From the NCBI GenBank assembly GCA_016291665.1, contig JAEEYE010000001.1, positions 119,021-172,153 of the forward strand: 53,133 bases of DNA, read 5' to 3'. The position numbers were made by a program, and so were the translations under genes. Positions 9,736-17,609 of this stretch are shown piece by piece (within the stretch, counting starts at the first letter, position 1; each line of letters opens with the position of its first letter). This DNA comes from Oxalobacter sp. (GTDB lineage Bacteria; Pseudomonadota; Gammaproteobacteria; Burkholderiales; Burkholderiaceae_D). Under the pieces are notes generated by a model. The model worked only from the letters and a program-made list of their open reading frames with translations. It had not been told where the DNA came from and searched no databases.

Positions 9736-11535
9736 TCATCTTTTGGCCATATCGATATCGCTATAAGCCCATTCATTATGCATGAATGGATGTTTTTTAT
9801 AACCAATGACATAGGTTTGGTAAAGCATATTGCGGTACCGCGCGAAACCCATACCCGCTGGCGCATAAACCTCCAGGAGCCTCGCCATCTTATGGTACAG
9901 GAGATTACGTTCTTCCCCATCCGGTAGTGTGGCCGCTTCCTCATACAAGGCATCAAATTCTGGGAGTTCGACACACCCGTGATTGCTTTGGCCCGTATTA
10001 GGCCCATAAAAGAGCTGCATGAAATTACCCCCATCGGGATAGTCAGCAACCCATGCCATCTCGCGCATCATTAACTGGCATTGGCGTTCCGCCTTAATAA
10101 GTTCTGGGAACGGACGCCTATCTTCCTCCATCTTGATGGATAAACGGTCAAAAGTCCTTTTCCACATTTCCAGTTGCTGTTGCCCCGCTGAGTCTGGGCG
10201 GGTAGAAAAGACTATCACCAATGGCGAACCATCAGGTTTGTTCCGCCATCCATCAGTCCCCTTTTTGTATCCATAACGGTCAAGCAACGCATTGGCAATG
10301 TCCGGTTCAAACCCATTAATAGATTGGTAAGCCCCGTCAAAGCCGGCAACGCCTGGCGGTATAGGAAAGTCCAACATCACAGCTTGGCCATTGCTAACAA
10401 CATCAATTTCTTCTTTGACGTTATGCGCCATGATAATGGCTCGGCGTAGAGCAACCCTCTCATTGGACAAACCGCCAACTACCGGATTACGCATATTAAA
10501 GTAGAACTGGATCAGCTCAGGTTCAATGTAACGTGAAAGTCCAACACCTTTTTCAACCAATTCAGGCCTCAGTTGCCCTTCTTCCAATGCCCTAGGTGCC
10601 AAAGGCCCTTCCAAGCTGAAGACATCAATTTCTCGGTTCTGGAATGCAAGCCATCTTGACTGATCCTCTGGAATCACATCAATGATGACCTTACCGATTT
10701 GCGGCATCATCTTGCCACGCATCACATCAGCAATGCGTTTGTCCTCTGGATCTTCCCCTGGCTCAAAATCCCATATGAACCCCCTAAAATTCGGATTCGC
10801 AACAAGCACCATCTGTGAACCGCGGCGCCAACTCTCCAGACGGTATGGCCCCGTCCCAACCGGATTAGCCATCACCTGACCATTGCCATCACGGTAACGC
10901 TCAACTACCTCCCATGCCACGGCCGCAGTCGGCGTATGTGCAAGGATATGCAATAAACTATAGTCGGGCTGAACAAGCTGAATCTGGAAGGTATAGCGGT
11001 TCAACTGCCTTAAACCAAGCACTTTCGCCTTATAGTCGAACTTTCCTGTCTTCGCCGCATTTTGCGCCAACGTATCAAGTCCAATAATCTTACCCTTAAC
11101 AAGCCACCCCCACGATGATCGTACCGCAGGATCAACGAGTCGCTTGATTGAATAGATGTAATCAGCTGCAACCAATTCCCTACGCTTACCACCAAAAGCT
11201 GGGTCATCAGCAAAATAAATCCCTTTCTTCAGGGTAATCGTATAGGTCTTGCCATCTGCTGATATTTCAGGCATTGCTTCGGCCGTCTCTGGCACAAGCT
11301 TTGCGGGACGCGCCAAATAATCATAAGTTAAAAGCGGTTCATGGATGGATCGAATGATTTGTGAAGAATAAAGGTCACTAGCAACAGCCGGATCAAAACC
11401 TGTTTCTTGCGCCGAAAAAACTGTATGCAACACTTTCTCGGGATTCGCCGGCGATTTCGCGCAAGCACCTTGTCCCAGCCCAAACGCAAGAAAAATCGCC
11501 ATCAAAAAACTAAAAACGCCTTTGAAAGAAAACAT
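9736..11535 (-). CDS. Peptide ABC transporter solute-binding protein (family 5)
   Basis: This is a 599-residue periplasmic binding protein of the extracellular solute-binding family 5 (OppA/DppA/YejA type). The N-terminus has a signal peptide (hydrophobic run to about residue 22, then an ACA-KS cleavage-like site; the cysteine is not in a proper lipobox). Family features include the opening strand HTVFSAQETGFDPA, a VANPVGTGPYRL segment and the conserved region near the C-terminus with two charged lobes. It is the first gene of the operon; the peptidase, two permeases and the ATPase follow. It diverges from the foldase gene across a 196-base gap that should hold both promoters. Confidence 0.92.
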   Translation of the reverse strand: MFSFKGVFSFLMAIFLAFGLGQGACAKSPANPEKVLHTVFSAQETGFDPAVASDLYSSQIIRSIHEPLLTYDYLARPAKLVPETAEAMPEISADGKTYTITLKKGIYFADDPAFGGKRRELVAADYIYSIKRLVDPAVRSSWGWLVKGKIIGLDTLAQNAAKTGKFDYKAKVLGLRQLNRYTFQIQLVQPDYSLLHILAHTPTAAVAWEVVERYRDGNGQVMANPVGTGPYRLESWRRGSQMVLVANPNFRGFIWDFEPGEDPEDKRIADVMRGKMMPQIGKVIIDVIPEDQSRWLAFQNREIDVFSLEGPLAPRALEEGQLRPELVEKGVGLSRYIEPELIQFYFNMRNPVVGGLSNERVALRRAIIMAHNVKEEIDVVSNGQAVMLDFPIPPGVAGFDGAYQSINGFEPDIANALLDRYGYKKGTDGWRNKPDGSPLVIVFSTRPDSAGQQQLEMWKRTFDRLSIKMEEDRRPFPELIKAERQCQLMMREMAWVADYPDGGNFMQLFYGPNTGQSNHGCVELPEFDALYEEAATLPDGEERNLLYHKMARLLEVYAPAGMGFARYRNMLYQTYVIGYKKHPFMHNEWAYSDIDMAKR

Positions 11536-11731
11536 GTTGAATCACACCATTAAAATCTATCCATTTTTCCCAGAATCTAAGCCAAGCACGCTAGAAAATC
11601 CCCTTTCTCCCAATAACAAGCTGAAAGATACCCTATTTGCACGCAAAAAATTGAAACTTTTTAAAAAAAAGCGGAAAATCTTGACAGATTCATTGTATAT
11701 TCGAGTTTTTCAACTGGAGTTCATTCTTATT

Positions 11732-12499
11732 ATGAAAAAATCATTTGTTCTGGGCGCCCTTGCCGTCGCCTTGATGTCTGTTACGGCTTCCGCAAAAGAT
11801 ATTGCAACCGTTAATGGGAAAGGCATCCCAGAAGCAAGGTCTAATGCCATCGTCAAAAATTTTGTTGCCCGTGGAGCAAAGGACACTCCTGAACTCCGTA
11901 AGGGAATCCGTGAAGAATTAATCACTGATGAAGTGATGGTTCAGGAAGCAGAAAAGCAGGGGCTTGCTGATACCACCGAGTTCAAGACCCAGATTGAAGC
12001 TGCCCGCCGTGGCATGCTCAAACAAAGCCTGGCTCAGAAATACCTGGAAAAGAACCCTGTTTCCGACAAAGATGTTAAGAACCAATATGACCAGTGGTCT
12101 GCCGCCAACAAAGGCAAGCAGTACCACGTCAAGCATATCCTAGTCAAAACGGATGCTGAAGCCAAAGACATTATTAGTCAGCTAGATAAAGGTGGCAACT
12201 TTGAAAAACTGGCTTCCTCCAAATCCCTGGATGGTTCCAAGGCTAACGGCGGCGACCTAGGCTGGTCCCCAGCAACCGGTTTTGTAAAACCATTTGCTGA
12301 CGCTGTCATGGCACTGGGCAAAGGCCAGACCACCAAGACTCCTGTCCAGTCCCCATTTGGTTTCCACGTCATCAAGCTGGTTGATTCCAAGTCTCTGCCA
12401 ACTTACGACCAGATGAAGCCGCGTTTCAAAGCTGAAATGGAACAGGCAAAACTGGCTCAGTATGTTCGCGGCCTGCGTGAAAAAGCTAAGGTTGAATAA
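11732..12499 (+). CDS. Exported parvulin-type peptidyl-prolyl isomerase
   Basis: This is a 255-residue periplasmic foldase with a parvulin (PpiC) domain. The N-terminus is a clear signal peptide (MKKSFVLGALAVALMSVTAS ending at A-K-D). The rotamase domain lies at about residues 135 to 225, with KQYHVKHILVKT, GGDLGWSP and SPFGFHVIKLVD as the three classical blocks. A SurA-like N-terminal helical region precedes it. The start at 11732 is chosen for the signal peptide and GGAG about 13 bases upstream; the frame is open back to 11522, but that leader is low-complexity and overlaps the divergent gene. A perfect TTGACA sits at 11681 but has no -10 at normal spacing. Confidence 0.92.
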   Translation: MKKSFVLGALAVALMSVTASAKDIATVNGKGIPEARSNAIVKNFVARGAKDTPELRKGIREELITDEVMVQEAEKQGLADTTEFKTQIEAARRGMLKQSLAQKYLEKNPVSDKDVKNQYDQWSAANKGKQYHVKHILVKTDAEAKDIISQLDKGGNFEKLASSKSLDGSKANGGDLGWSPATGFVKPFADAVMALGKGQTTKTPVQSPFGFHVIKLVDSKSLPTYDQMKPRFKAEMEQAKLAQYVRGLREKAKVE

Positions 12500-12525
12500 C
12501 CCCAACCCTCGCGCCTGATATTTAC

Positions 12526-12555
12526 CCCCCAAGGAATGAACTCCTTGGGGGTTTT
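12526..12555 (+). terminator. Intrinsic terminator after the foldase gene
   Basis: A perfect 10-bp stem (CCCCCAAGGA / TCCTTGGGGG) closes a 6-base loop and is followed directly by TTTTC. It lies 26 bases after the foldase stop codon. Confidence 0.9.
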
Positions 12556-12700
12556 CTTACCTGATTAGCTCGGCGACAGTCTCGGATGCCCTCATCACAG
12601 GCTCGCCAAAAACGACAGCTTTTGCCCTGCGAACATCAGATATAACTGTACCCGGTAGGGCTGACAATCTCTAACAAAAAGTGGCAGTCCTGTCAGACAA

Positions 12701-13501
12701 TCAGCGGTACTTCCAGTTTGCGTTCAAAAGACCCTGTGGGTTGGCATAACTCAAGAAGTCACCCGCATTACCATTTCGGACATCCTGGGCATAGCGTTCA
12801 ATCGCATTGTTCAGTACGTTCAGATGATCCATGTTGCACTTCAGGTAAATCGCCCTACGTTCAATGTCCTGACCAGGTGTCATAAACTGCCTTGCCAAAG
12901 TCTTACATTTTGCATCAACCTGCTTAGGTAATGTGCTGATGGACTGCTGTGCGGCGCCACGGTATTGGTCAGGCACCATAGACCAAGCCTGTGTATACCG
13001 TTTCTGTGCCTGTGCCATCTTTTGCTTCATCAACGTGTAAAGCTGGTTGGTACTCATACCTGCTGTGGATCGGCCACCATCAAGCCCCGTTGATACGACA
13101 ACGGGCTGTCCAGACGTCTTAACAGCAGCAGGTTGCGAAGATGCCGGGACAGGTTTAGACGGCTGACCACCACTATCACCATCACCGCTGCAGCTGTACA
13201 TCACAATCGCAATGACAACAACGATGGCAATAACAATCCAAAGTTTCTTACGGCTACTCTGTTGCGGCTGCCCCTCTGGTTGATAGGCTTCCTCCGGCAT
13301 CATGGGTTCTAGATCGGGTTGCCTATGCCCTGGTGCAGAATTACCGAACTGTGCATCATCAGAATCATCTTCCGGCAATACAGGCTTATTGGATTGCCCA
13401 GGGACAGAACTGCCATGCACAATAGCGCCACCACAAAACGGACACGAAGAGACAGAGCCACTGATTGGGGCTCCACAGGAAGGACAGTTTGAATCAGCCA
13501 T
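12701..13501 (-). CDS. Zinc-ribbon, single-pass membrane protein of unknown function
   Basis: This is a 266-residue protein. Residues 4 to 22 form a zinc ribbon from two CPxCG knuckles (CPSCG and CPFCG). A Pro/Gln-rich linker, a lone transmembrane helix at about residues 87 to 103 (after SRKKLW) and a Ser/Pro-rich spacer follow. The C-terminal 130 residues (YTLMKQKMAQAQKRYTQAW to the end) look helical and fall outside the membrane, probably on the periplasmic side. The start at 13501 follows a good ribosome site (AGAGAGGGCGAA); an upstream in-frame ATG at 13573 adds 24 unlikely residues. I do not recognise the C-terminal domain. Zinc-ribbon plus helix proteins often act as small membrane sensors or scaffolds. 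Confidence 0.72.
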   Translation of the reverse strand: MADSNCPSCGAPISGSVSSCPFCGGAIVHGSSVPGQSNKPVLPEDDSDDAQFGNSAPGHRQPDLEPMMPEEAYQPEGQPQQSSRKKLWIVIAIVVVIAIVMYSCSGDGDSGGQPSKPVPASSQPAAVKTSGQPVVVSTGLDGGRSTAGMSTNQLYTLMKQKMAQAQKRYTQAWSMVPDQYRGAAQQSISTLPKQVDAKCKTLARQFMTPGQDIERRAIYLKCNMDHLNVLNNAIERYAQDVRNGNAGDFLSYANPQGLLNANWKYR

Positions 13502-13786
13502 TTCGCCCTCTCTTTGTAAGTTGGTAATACACCATTGTGACATCCACCTCTTATCGAATGCAAGAGGGAACAATACACAGTCACTTAATCATCTGCTACT
13601 CCCTAAAACCATTTCCTCAAAGTAAATAGGATATCTTGTCTCTTAGCAACAGATAGTCCATGTTAACGATTTTTAACGAAAGCAACAGTAAGGCACATAA
13701 TCTAATATAGCGGCCATAGATATTCTAAATAACCATCGAGGAACAATCACATAGACGAAACCGACTATGGAGAAGGTATTTTGTAA

Positions 13787-15196
13787 CTACAGTTTCACGC
13801 GTAGCTGCTTCAGGTGTTTCAGCGGTCTCAGATTCTCCACTCTAGAATCAATCAATATCAGTTCCCTCAAATTCGGCATTGCGGCCAACGGTGAAACATT
13901 CATCACAGCAGTGTCCCTGATATCCAGCTTCTCAAGATCGTAAAGTTTTTCAATAGGATTTAAGTACATCACATTGGTATAACCGATATTGAGCTCCCTC
14001 AATTTCTCAAGTCGGTCTATCGCTGACAAGTCAGAGACCCGGGTATCTCGGAGATTGAGTTTTTCAAGCTTCTTTAAGCCCGCCAGTGGGTATAGATTCC
14101 TGACTGCCGTATTCCATAATGTCAGTTCCCTCAAATTGTGCATGACCTTTAATGGCGAAAGGTCTACCAAGGCCGTCCGCCCGGCATCAAGCACCTCCAA
14201 TTCCCGCATCTGCGCCAATGGCGTAAAGTCTGTGAGCTTTGTATTCCAGATATCCAGCTTTTTCAGGTTCTTGAAAGCAGTGATAGCAGAGATGTCTGTT
14301 ATTGGCGTGTTACGCAAACTGAGTTCAGTCAGATTGGGAAATGACAGTAGCGGCTCTAAATCTGAAATACCTGTATCACTTAGATCTAGCCTTTCCAAAT
14401 TAGCTAACGGCTTCAGCAATGAAAAGTCTTCAATCCGTGAGAGGTAGAGCTTTTTCAAGTTGACCATTGAAGCGATTGGCGTCAAGTCAACAACCTTTGT
14501 CTTGCGGATATCCAACTCCGTCAATTGCTTCAAAAGCCGTAATACTGAGATATCATCAATAGGCGTCTGATGCACATCAAGCTTCTCCAGTCCCGCCAAA
14601 ACCCTCAATGGGAAAATATCTGAGACATCCGTTTCACTGATATTCAGTTCTTTCAGATTCCTCATCAGCGACAACATGGAAATGTCCTTGACTCGGGATC
14701 CCTGAACATCCAGCTTCTCAAGACGGCTTGCTGATGCTATCAACGGAGCAATTTTCTTGACCTTGGTACCGCGCAAGTCAACTTCTCTCAGGTTCCTTAG
14801 ATATTCCAATGGAGAAAGGTTGGAAATACGCGTATTTCTGAGGTTCAGGGTTTCAAGCTCAACCAAATCGGACAAGGCTGAAACCTTACCAATCTGGGTT
14901 CCCTCAAGCTTCAATTTCTTGAGTTTTGTCAGCCAGGCTAGCGAACTGGCATCTGTGATGACGGTTCCACTGAGATCCAGATCTTTGATCTGCGGTAACG
15001 CTTCCAAGGGTGAAATATCGACAACCTTGGTTTCGCGGAGGTTAAGCTTTTCCAGATTGACCAAAGCCTTAACAGGCGCCAAATCATCGAAGGATGTCGC
15101 ACTTAAATCCAACTCGAGGACATCCTGAGCCAACACCCCCTTAATCCTGCCAAGAAAAGCCTGCAAGCCTGGAGGCGTTTTTTGGTCTTCTGTCAT
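13787..15196 (-). CDS. Leucine-rich repeat protein, 20 tandem repeats
   Basis: This 469-residue protein is almost entirely leucine-rich repeats. From about residue 26 I count 20 units, nearly all exactly 22 residues, with the pattern LxxLxLxxTxVxDLSPLxxLxN. The sixth has 23 residues and the eleventh is a degenerate 20-residue unit. The motif is the short bacterial LRR type found in internalin-like proteins, but there is no signal peptide, membrane helix or cell-wall anchor, so it is probably cytoplasmic. The fold should be a long curved solenoid for binding proteins. The start is supported by AAGAGG about 8 bases upstream. The ligand is unknown. Its upstream region runs into the mobile island. 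Confidence 0.85.
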   Translation of the reverse strand: MTEDQKTPPGLQAFLGRIKGVLAQDVLELDLSATSFDDLAPVKALVNLEKLNLRETKVVDISPLEALPQIKDLDLSGTVITDASSLAWLTKLKKLKLEGTQIGKVSALSDLVELETLNLRNTRISNLSPLEYLRNLREVDLRGTKVKKIAPLIASASRLEKLDVQGSRVKDISMLSLMRNLKELNISETDVSDIFPLRVLAGLEKLDVHQTPIDDISVLRLLKQLTELDIRKTKVVDLTPIASMVNLKKLYLSRIEDFSLLKPLANLERLDLSDTGISDLEPLLSFPNLTELSLRNTPITDISAITAFKNLKKLDIWNTKLTDFTPLAQMRELEVLDAGRTALVDLSPLKVMHNLRELTLWNTAVRNLYPLAGLKKLEKLNLRDTRVSDLSAIDRLEKLRELNIGYTNVMYLNPIEKLYDLEKLDIRDTAVMNVSPLAAMPNLRELILIDSRVENLRPLKHLKQLRVKL

Positions 15197-15458
15197 TACC
15201 AGCCTCTTACTTCTGTTTTTTCACGCCAGACAACGACTCAGCCTTGGCTGCTTTTTTCTGTTCTATTGGTGTCATGCGTCGATTCGGTTTATTTCAAGCA
15301 CAATTGCACTTGATACTACAGCATTATACAGCGGTGAGTTAAGCCGACCTCGACATCAGAACCATTCAAGGGTCTAAACACTTTGAAAACGAGAAGCCCA
15401 GCTATCAAAAATAATGAGGATGAAGCCAGTATTTTTTATGTAACTCTTTGTTTTAATG

Positions 15459-15475
15459 GGCGGCGAGAGTTGAAC
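15459..15475 (-). repeat. Putative left attachment site (ssrA 3'-end copy)
   Basis: GGCGGCGAGAGTTGAAC matches 16 of 17 bases of the ssrA 3' end at 23480-23496 (GGCGGCGGGAGTTGAAC), in the same orientation. The match covers the T-arm side of the tRNA-like domain and stops where the left copy diverges. This is what is expected of the leftover 3' fragment at the distal end of an element integrated in ssrA. Confidence 0.7.
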
Positions 15476-15528
15476 TAGCGCGATAACTCTTTGAAATTTA
15501 TTGACTTTGGCAGTTCACATTAACCACA

Positions 15529-15552
15529 TGTATACAAACTTGTATACAAACT
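15529..15552 (+). repeat. Tandem TGTATACAAACT repeat
   Basis: Two perfect head-to-tail copies of the 12-mer TGTATACAAACT lie 54 bases inside the left attachment site. The same core (TGTATACAAA) occurs at the other end of the island beside the integrase start. Paired arm-type sites of this sort are commonly bound by tyrosine integrases or their excision factors. Confidence 0.65.
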
Positions 15553-15731
15553 TTGGAACAACCCCTTATACACGCTTTTTTCCAAACAAGATTTTCTTGG
15601 TAAGCCAAATAATAACAACCATCAGGCTAATATTCTACACCATCACATCATTGGGAAAATTCAGGGGGTCTTTTTGAAAAATACTCTGCAAACAATGACG
15701 CGTGCCCCCTAAGCAGTCCACGGTTTTTCTA

Positions 15732-15774
15732 AGACAGGTAGGGGGTGGGGGATACCCTAATGGCCTACCTGTCT
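15732..15774. repeat. 11-bp inverted repeat downstream of the serine recombinase
   Basis: AGACAGGTAGG at 15732-15742 is matched perfectly by CCTACCTGTCT at 15764-15774, with an inner GGGT/ACCC pair in the G-rich loop. It lies 15 bases beyond the recombinase stop codon. On the minus strand the right-hand arm is followed by TAGAAAAAC rather than a T-run, so it is a weak terminator at best. It could be a recombinase site. Confidence 0.6.
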
Positions 15775-15789
15775 GGATGTTTCTGCAAG

Positions 15790-16371
15790 TTAGGTCAGTT
15801 TCTTCTGCTTGCCCGCTTGACTAACATCATTGATGTAATTGTAGATGGTTCCCCTTGTTACACCGTAGTCCCTTGCTAAGCGTGCCATTGATACACCCCG
15901 TTCATGCTCTGCTTTGATATGGGCAATCTGTTCTGGTGTTGCCTGTCTCTGACGGCCTTTGTAAACACCTTTCTCTTTGGCAATGGCGATTCCCTCACGT
16001 TGGCGCTGTCTAATCATATTGCGTTCAAATTCAGCAAAGGCGCCAACCATTGACAGAATCAGCTTAGACAACGGATTGTCAGTAGATGCGTCAAAGTATT
16101 GTCCTTCTTTGATGAACCGGATTGATACACCCTTACCGACAAGTTCCTCAATCAAGCAAAGCAGGTCTTTCAGGTTCCTGGCCAGTCTGTCCATGCTATG
16201 TACAAAGATGGTGTCGCCTTCCCTGACCATTTCCAGCATCTTTTGTAACTCAGGCCTGTTGGTGTCCTTGCCAGATACCTTTTCGGTGAATGTCCTATCT
16301 AAGTCAATGCCTTGTAGCTGTCTGTCAGTGTTTTGGTCTGTGGTGGATACCCTGATGTAACCGATGTTCAT
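15790..16371 (-). CDS. Serine recombinase (resolvase/invertase family)
   Basis: This 193-residue protein is a small serine recombinase. The catalytic domain starts with MNIGYIRVSTTDQNTDRQL, where the serine of RVST is the nucleophile, and contains the conserved VHSMDRLARN segment with catalytic arginines. A long helix (EFERNMIRQRQREGIAIAK) links it to a C-terminal helix-turn-helix at about residues 145 to 185 (MARLARDYGVTRGTIYNYI). The size is that of resolvases and DNA invertases rather than large phage integrases. At the far end from the tyrosine integrase, it may resolve dimers or invert a segment. Confidence 0.93.
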   Translation of the reverse strand: MNIGYIRVSTTDQNTDRQLQGIDLDRTFTEKVSGKDTNRPELQKMLEMVREGDTIFVHSMDRLARNLKDLLCLIEELVGKGVSIRFIKEGQYFDASTDNPLSKLILSMVGAFAEFERNMIRQRQREGIAIAKEKGVYKGRQRQATPEQIAHIKAEHERGVSMARLARDYGVTRGTIYNYINDVSQAGKQKKLT

Positions 16372-16394
16372 TTTCCAGTCCCTTTGCCTTGTCT

Positions 16395-16446
16395 ATTATA
16401 GGTTGTCATTTTTTGTTAAATGGCGTTTGCGTACATTATAAGTTGT
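16395..16446 (-). repeat. Two direct repeats spaced 40 bp before the recombinase gene
   Basis: Read on the minus strand, ACAACTTATAAT (16435-16446) and ACAACCTATAAT (16395-16406) differ at one base and lie exactly 40 bp apart, about four helical turns. Each contains a TATAAT. The spacing suggests binding of a dimer or tetramer to the same DNA face, for example autoregulation or a res-like site. Confidence 0.5.
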
Positions 16447-16464
16447 TATTATCCTAAATGTAAA
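16435..16464 (-). promoter_or_regulatory. Candidate promoter of the serine recombinase
   Basis: On the minus strand TTTACA (16464-16459) and a perfect TATAAT (16440-16435) are separated by 18 bases. Transcription would start about 57 bases before the recombinase ATG. Confidence 0.45.
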
Positions 16465-16760
16465 CAAAAATGAGGGGTGTTTTAGTCTGTATCGGGATAT
16501 TGTTGTTTGTTTATTACAGGTATACCCAAAATAGACGTTATTCTGTGGAAAAATTGAAACGAAAAAGGACAGCCGTCTGCTCAAAATGAGATTTGGCTTC
16601 CACTGATTTTCTTTTACCTATCCAAGGAAGAAATTGCTTTACCAGCTAATCTATGTAGAATTGGAATGTAGCAGAATATATTACCTACGGATAATCGGTT
16701 CAGTTATAGACTTTGCTACTTTGGGTAGGGTCATCAAGACTTGGTATTCGAGTGATTTCT

Positions 16761-16766
16761 AGGAGG
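16761..16766 (+). promoter_or_regulatory. Consensus ribosome binding site for the GTG-start cargo gene
   Basis: A full AGGAGG lies 5 bases before the GTG at 16772. It decides the start, since no ATG is suitably placed, and it suggests efficient translation. Confidence 0.8.
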
Positions 16767-16771
16767 TAAAA

Positions 16772-17488
16772 GTGGAAGTCATCAAATTATCGTCCGAGAG
16801 ACAGGCCGCTAGAGATGCAGAATTTAACAGATACTTTTCCAAGGCTTTCTTATATACCGGTATCTTTTCTAGTGAAGACATAGAGACAGCGCTTAAATTG
16901 ATAAAGACTCAATATGGATACAAAGACATATATGAAAAATTTTTTTTAGGTAAAGACTGGCGGTATCCAGAACTTGAGAGGTGGAAGAAACACGGACAAG
17001 AGACTGGAGAGTGGATACGCTGTTTTGCAGAAGGTTCGCTACGGCACGACTTCACAAAGGATGATGTTTCAGACTTCTTTGGTTGTGTTAGTACATATAG
17101 GGCAAAAAAGGAACTGCTAGCAGTTGGTGCTTTCTATCCGAAGCGGAATATTAAGACTGAAATCCTGAAAAAAGCAGAAGAAGACCCAGAGTATAGGAAA
17201 TTACTGACTAAAATTCTGAAAGATAGGTACTATGAATGTGCTTACAAGATTCTCTGGGAAACAACATCAATAAGAGCAAGCAATTCTTGGAAGAAGAAAG
17301 ATGCGATACGTATATTTGGAAAAGACGTCAATTACTATTGGAAAGGAGTTATAACCACTGAAACAGATACACGTATCAGCCGGAACATAGAAAAAGAACA
17401 TCCTGATGCCATCTTTCCTGTCATACCATGCGAAGCATATGACTGGCAGTTCATGTTGAAAATAACACCAAGATACTCGAAGAATTGA
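16772..17488 (+). CDS. Unrecognised 238-residue island protein
   Basis: I do not recognise this protein. It is 238 residues, rich in Lys, Glu, Tyr and Trp, without a signal peptide or membrane helix, and probably mostly helical with charged segments (for example KKAEEDPEYRKLLTKILKD near residue 133). Conserved-looking aromatic patches include KDWRYPELERWKK and NYYWKGV. It is the only plus-strand gene of the island, stands alone, begins with GTG after a perfect AGGAGG and is clearly A+T-rich. That pattern fits an accessory cargo gene acquired separately from the element core. Roles such as defence, toxin or superinfection control are possible but nothing in the sequence proves one. Confidence 0.7.
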   Translation: MEVIKLSSERQAARDAEFNRYFSKAFLYTGIFSSEDIETALKLIKTQYGYKDIYEKFFLGKDWRYPELERWKKHGQETGEWIRCFAEGSLRHDFTKDDVSDFFGCVSTYRAKKELLAVGAFYPKRNIKTEILKKAEEDPEYRKLLTKILKDRYYECAYKILWETTSIRASNSWKKKDAIRIFGKDVNYYWKGVITTETDTRISRNIEKEHPDAIFPVIPCEAYDWQFMLKITPRYSKN

Positions 17489-17538
17489 CTGTACGTATCT
17501 TGTTCACTAGCCAATCTTACGGCTTGACCATATTAAGA

Positions 17539-17575
17539 TGGGTAGAGGGTAAACTAGTGCTTACCTTTCTACCCA
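17539..17575. repeat. Inverted repeat between convergent island genes
   Basis: TGGGTAGA (17539-17546) pairs with TCTACCCA (17568-17575), and inside it GGTAA (17548-17552) pairs with TTACC (17561-17565). The hairpin lies between the ends of two convergent genes, so it may work as a bidirectional transcription stop, although neither side has a long T-run. Confidence 0.55.
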
Positions 17576-17609
17576 CAAAAGTCCATGTGCCGTAACACCA
17601 ATCTAGTGG

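Larger units (their letters stand above)
15197..15789. other. 593-bp region without genes at the left edge of the island
   Basis: No convincing gene is present. The right part holds the left island boundary: the ssrA-like 17-mer at 15459, two TAACTCTTTG copies at 15441 and 15484, two TGTATACAAACT copies at 15529 and an 11-bp inverted repeat at 15732. The left part (15197-15458) should be chromosomal sequence; a CAGC/GCTG hairpin with a following T-run (about 15239-15257) faces the plus strand but follows no plus-strand gene. Confidence 0.6.
16372..16771. other. 400-bp divergent intergenic region
   Basis: This A+T-rich gap separates the serine recombinase (minus) from the cargo gene (plus). 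It holds a likely recombinase promoter with an imperfect 12-mer direct repeat and the strong ribosome site of the cargo gene. A 62-codon open frame at 16396-16584 is not supported: it has poor composition and overlaps the promoter. Confidence 0.55.

Noticed and set aside
11681-11702. TTGACA and TATATT as a promoter for the foldase gene
   Set aside because: The two boxes are only about 10 bases apart, too close for sigma-70. A promoter is expected nearby but I cannot place it.
13787-15196. Regular DNA repeat of about 66 bp that could look like a repeat array
   Set aside because: The period equals three times the 22-residue protein repeat and the frame is open throughout, so this is coding LRR sequence, not CRISPR or a satellite.
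15663-15710. AGGGGG/CCCCCT pair near the left end of the island
   Set aside because: Only six pairs with a loop of more than 30 bases; such pairs are expected by chance.
16396-16584. 62-codon minus-strand frame upstream of the serine recombinase
   Set aside because: It overlaps the promoter and direct repeats, has unlikely composition and lacks a ribosome site.
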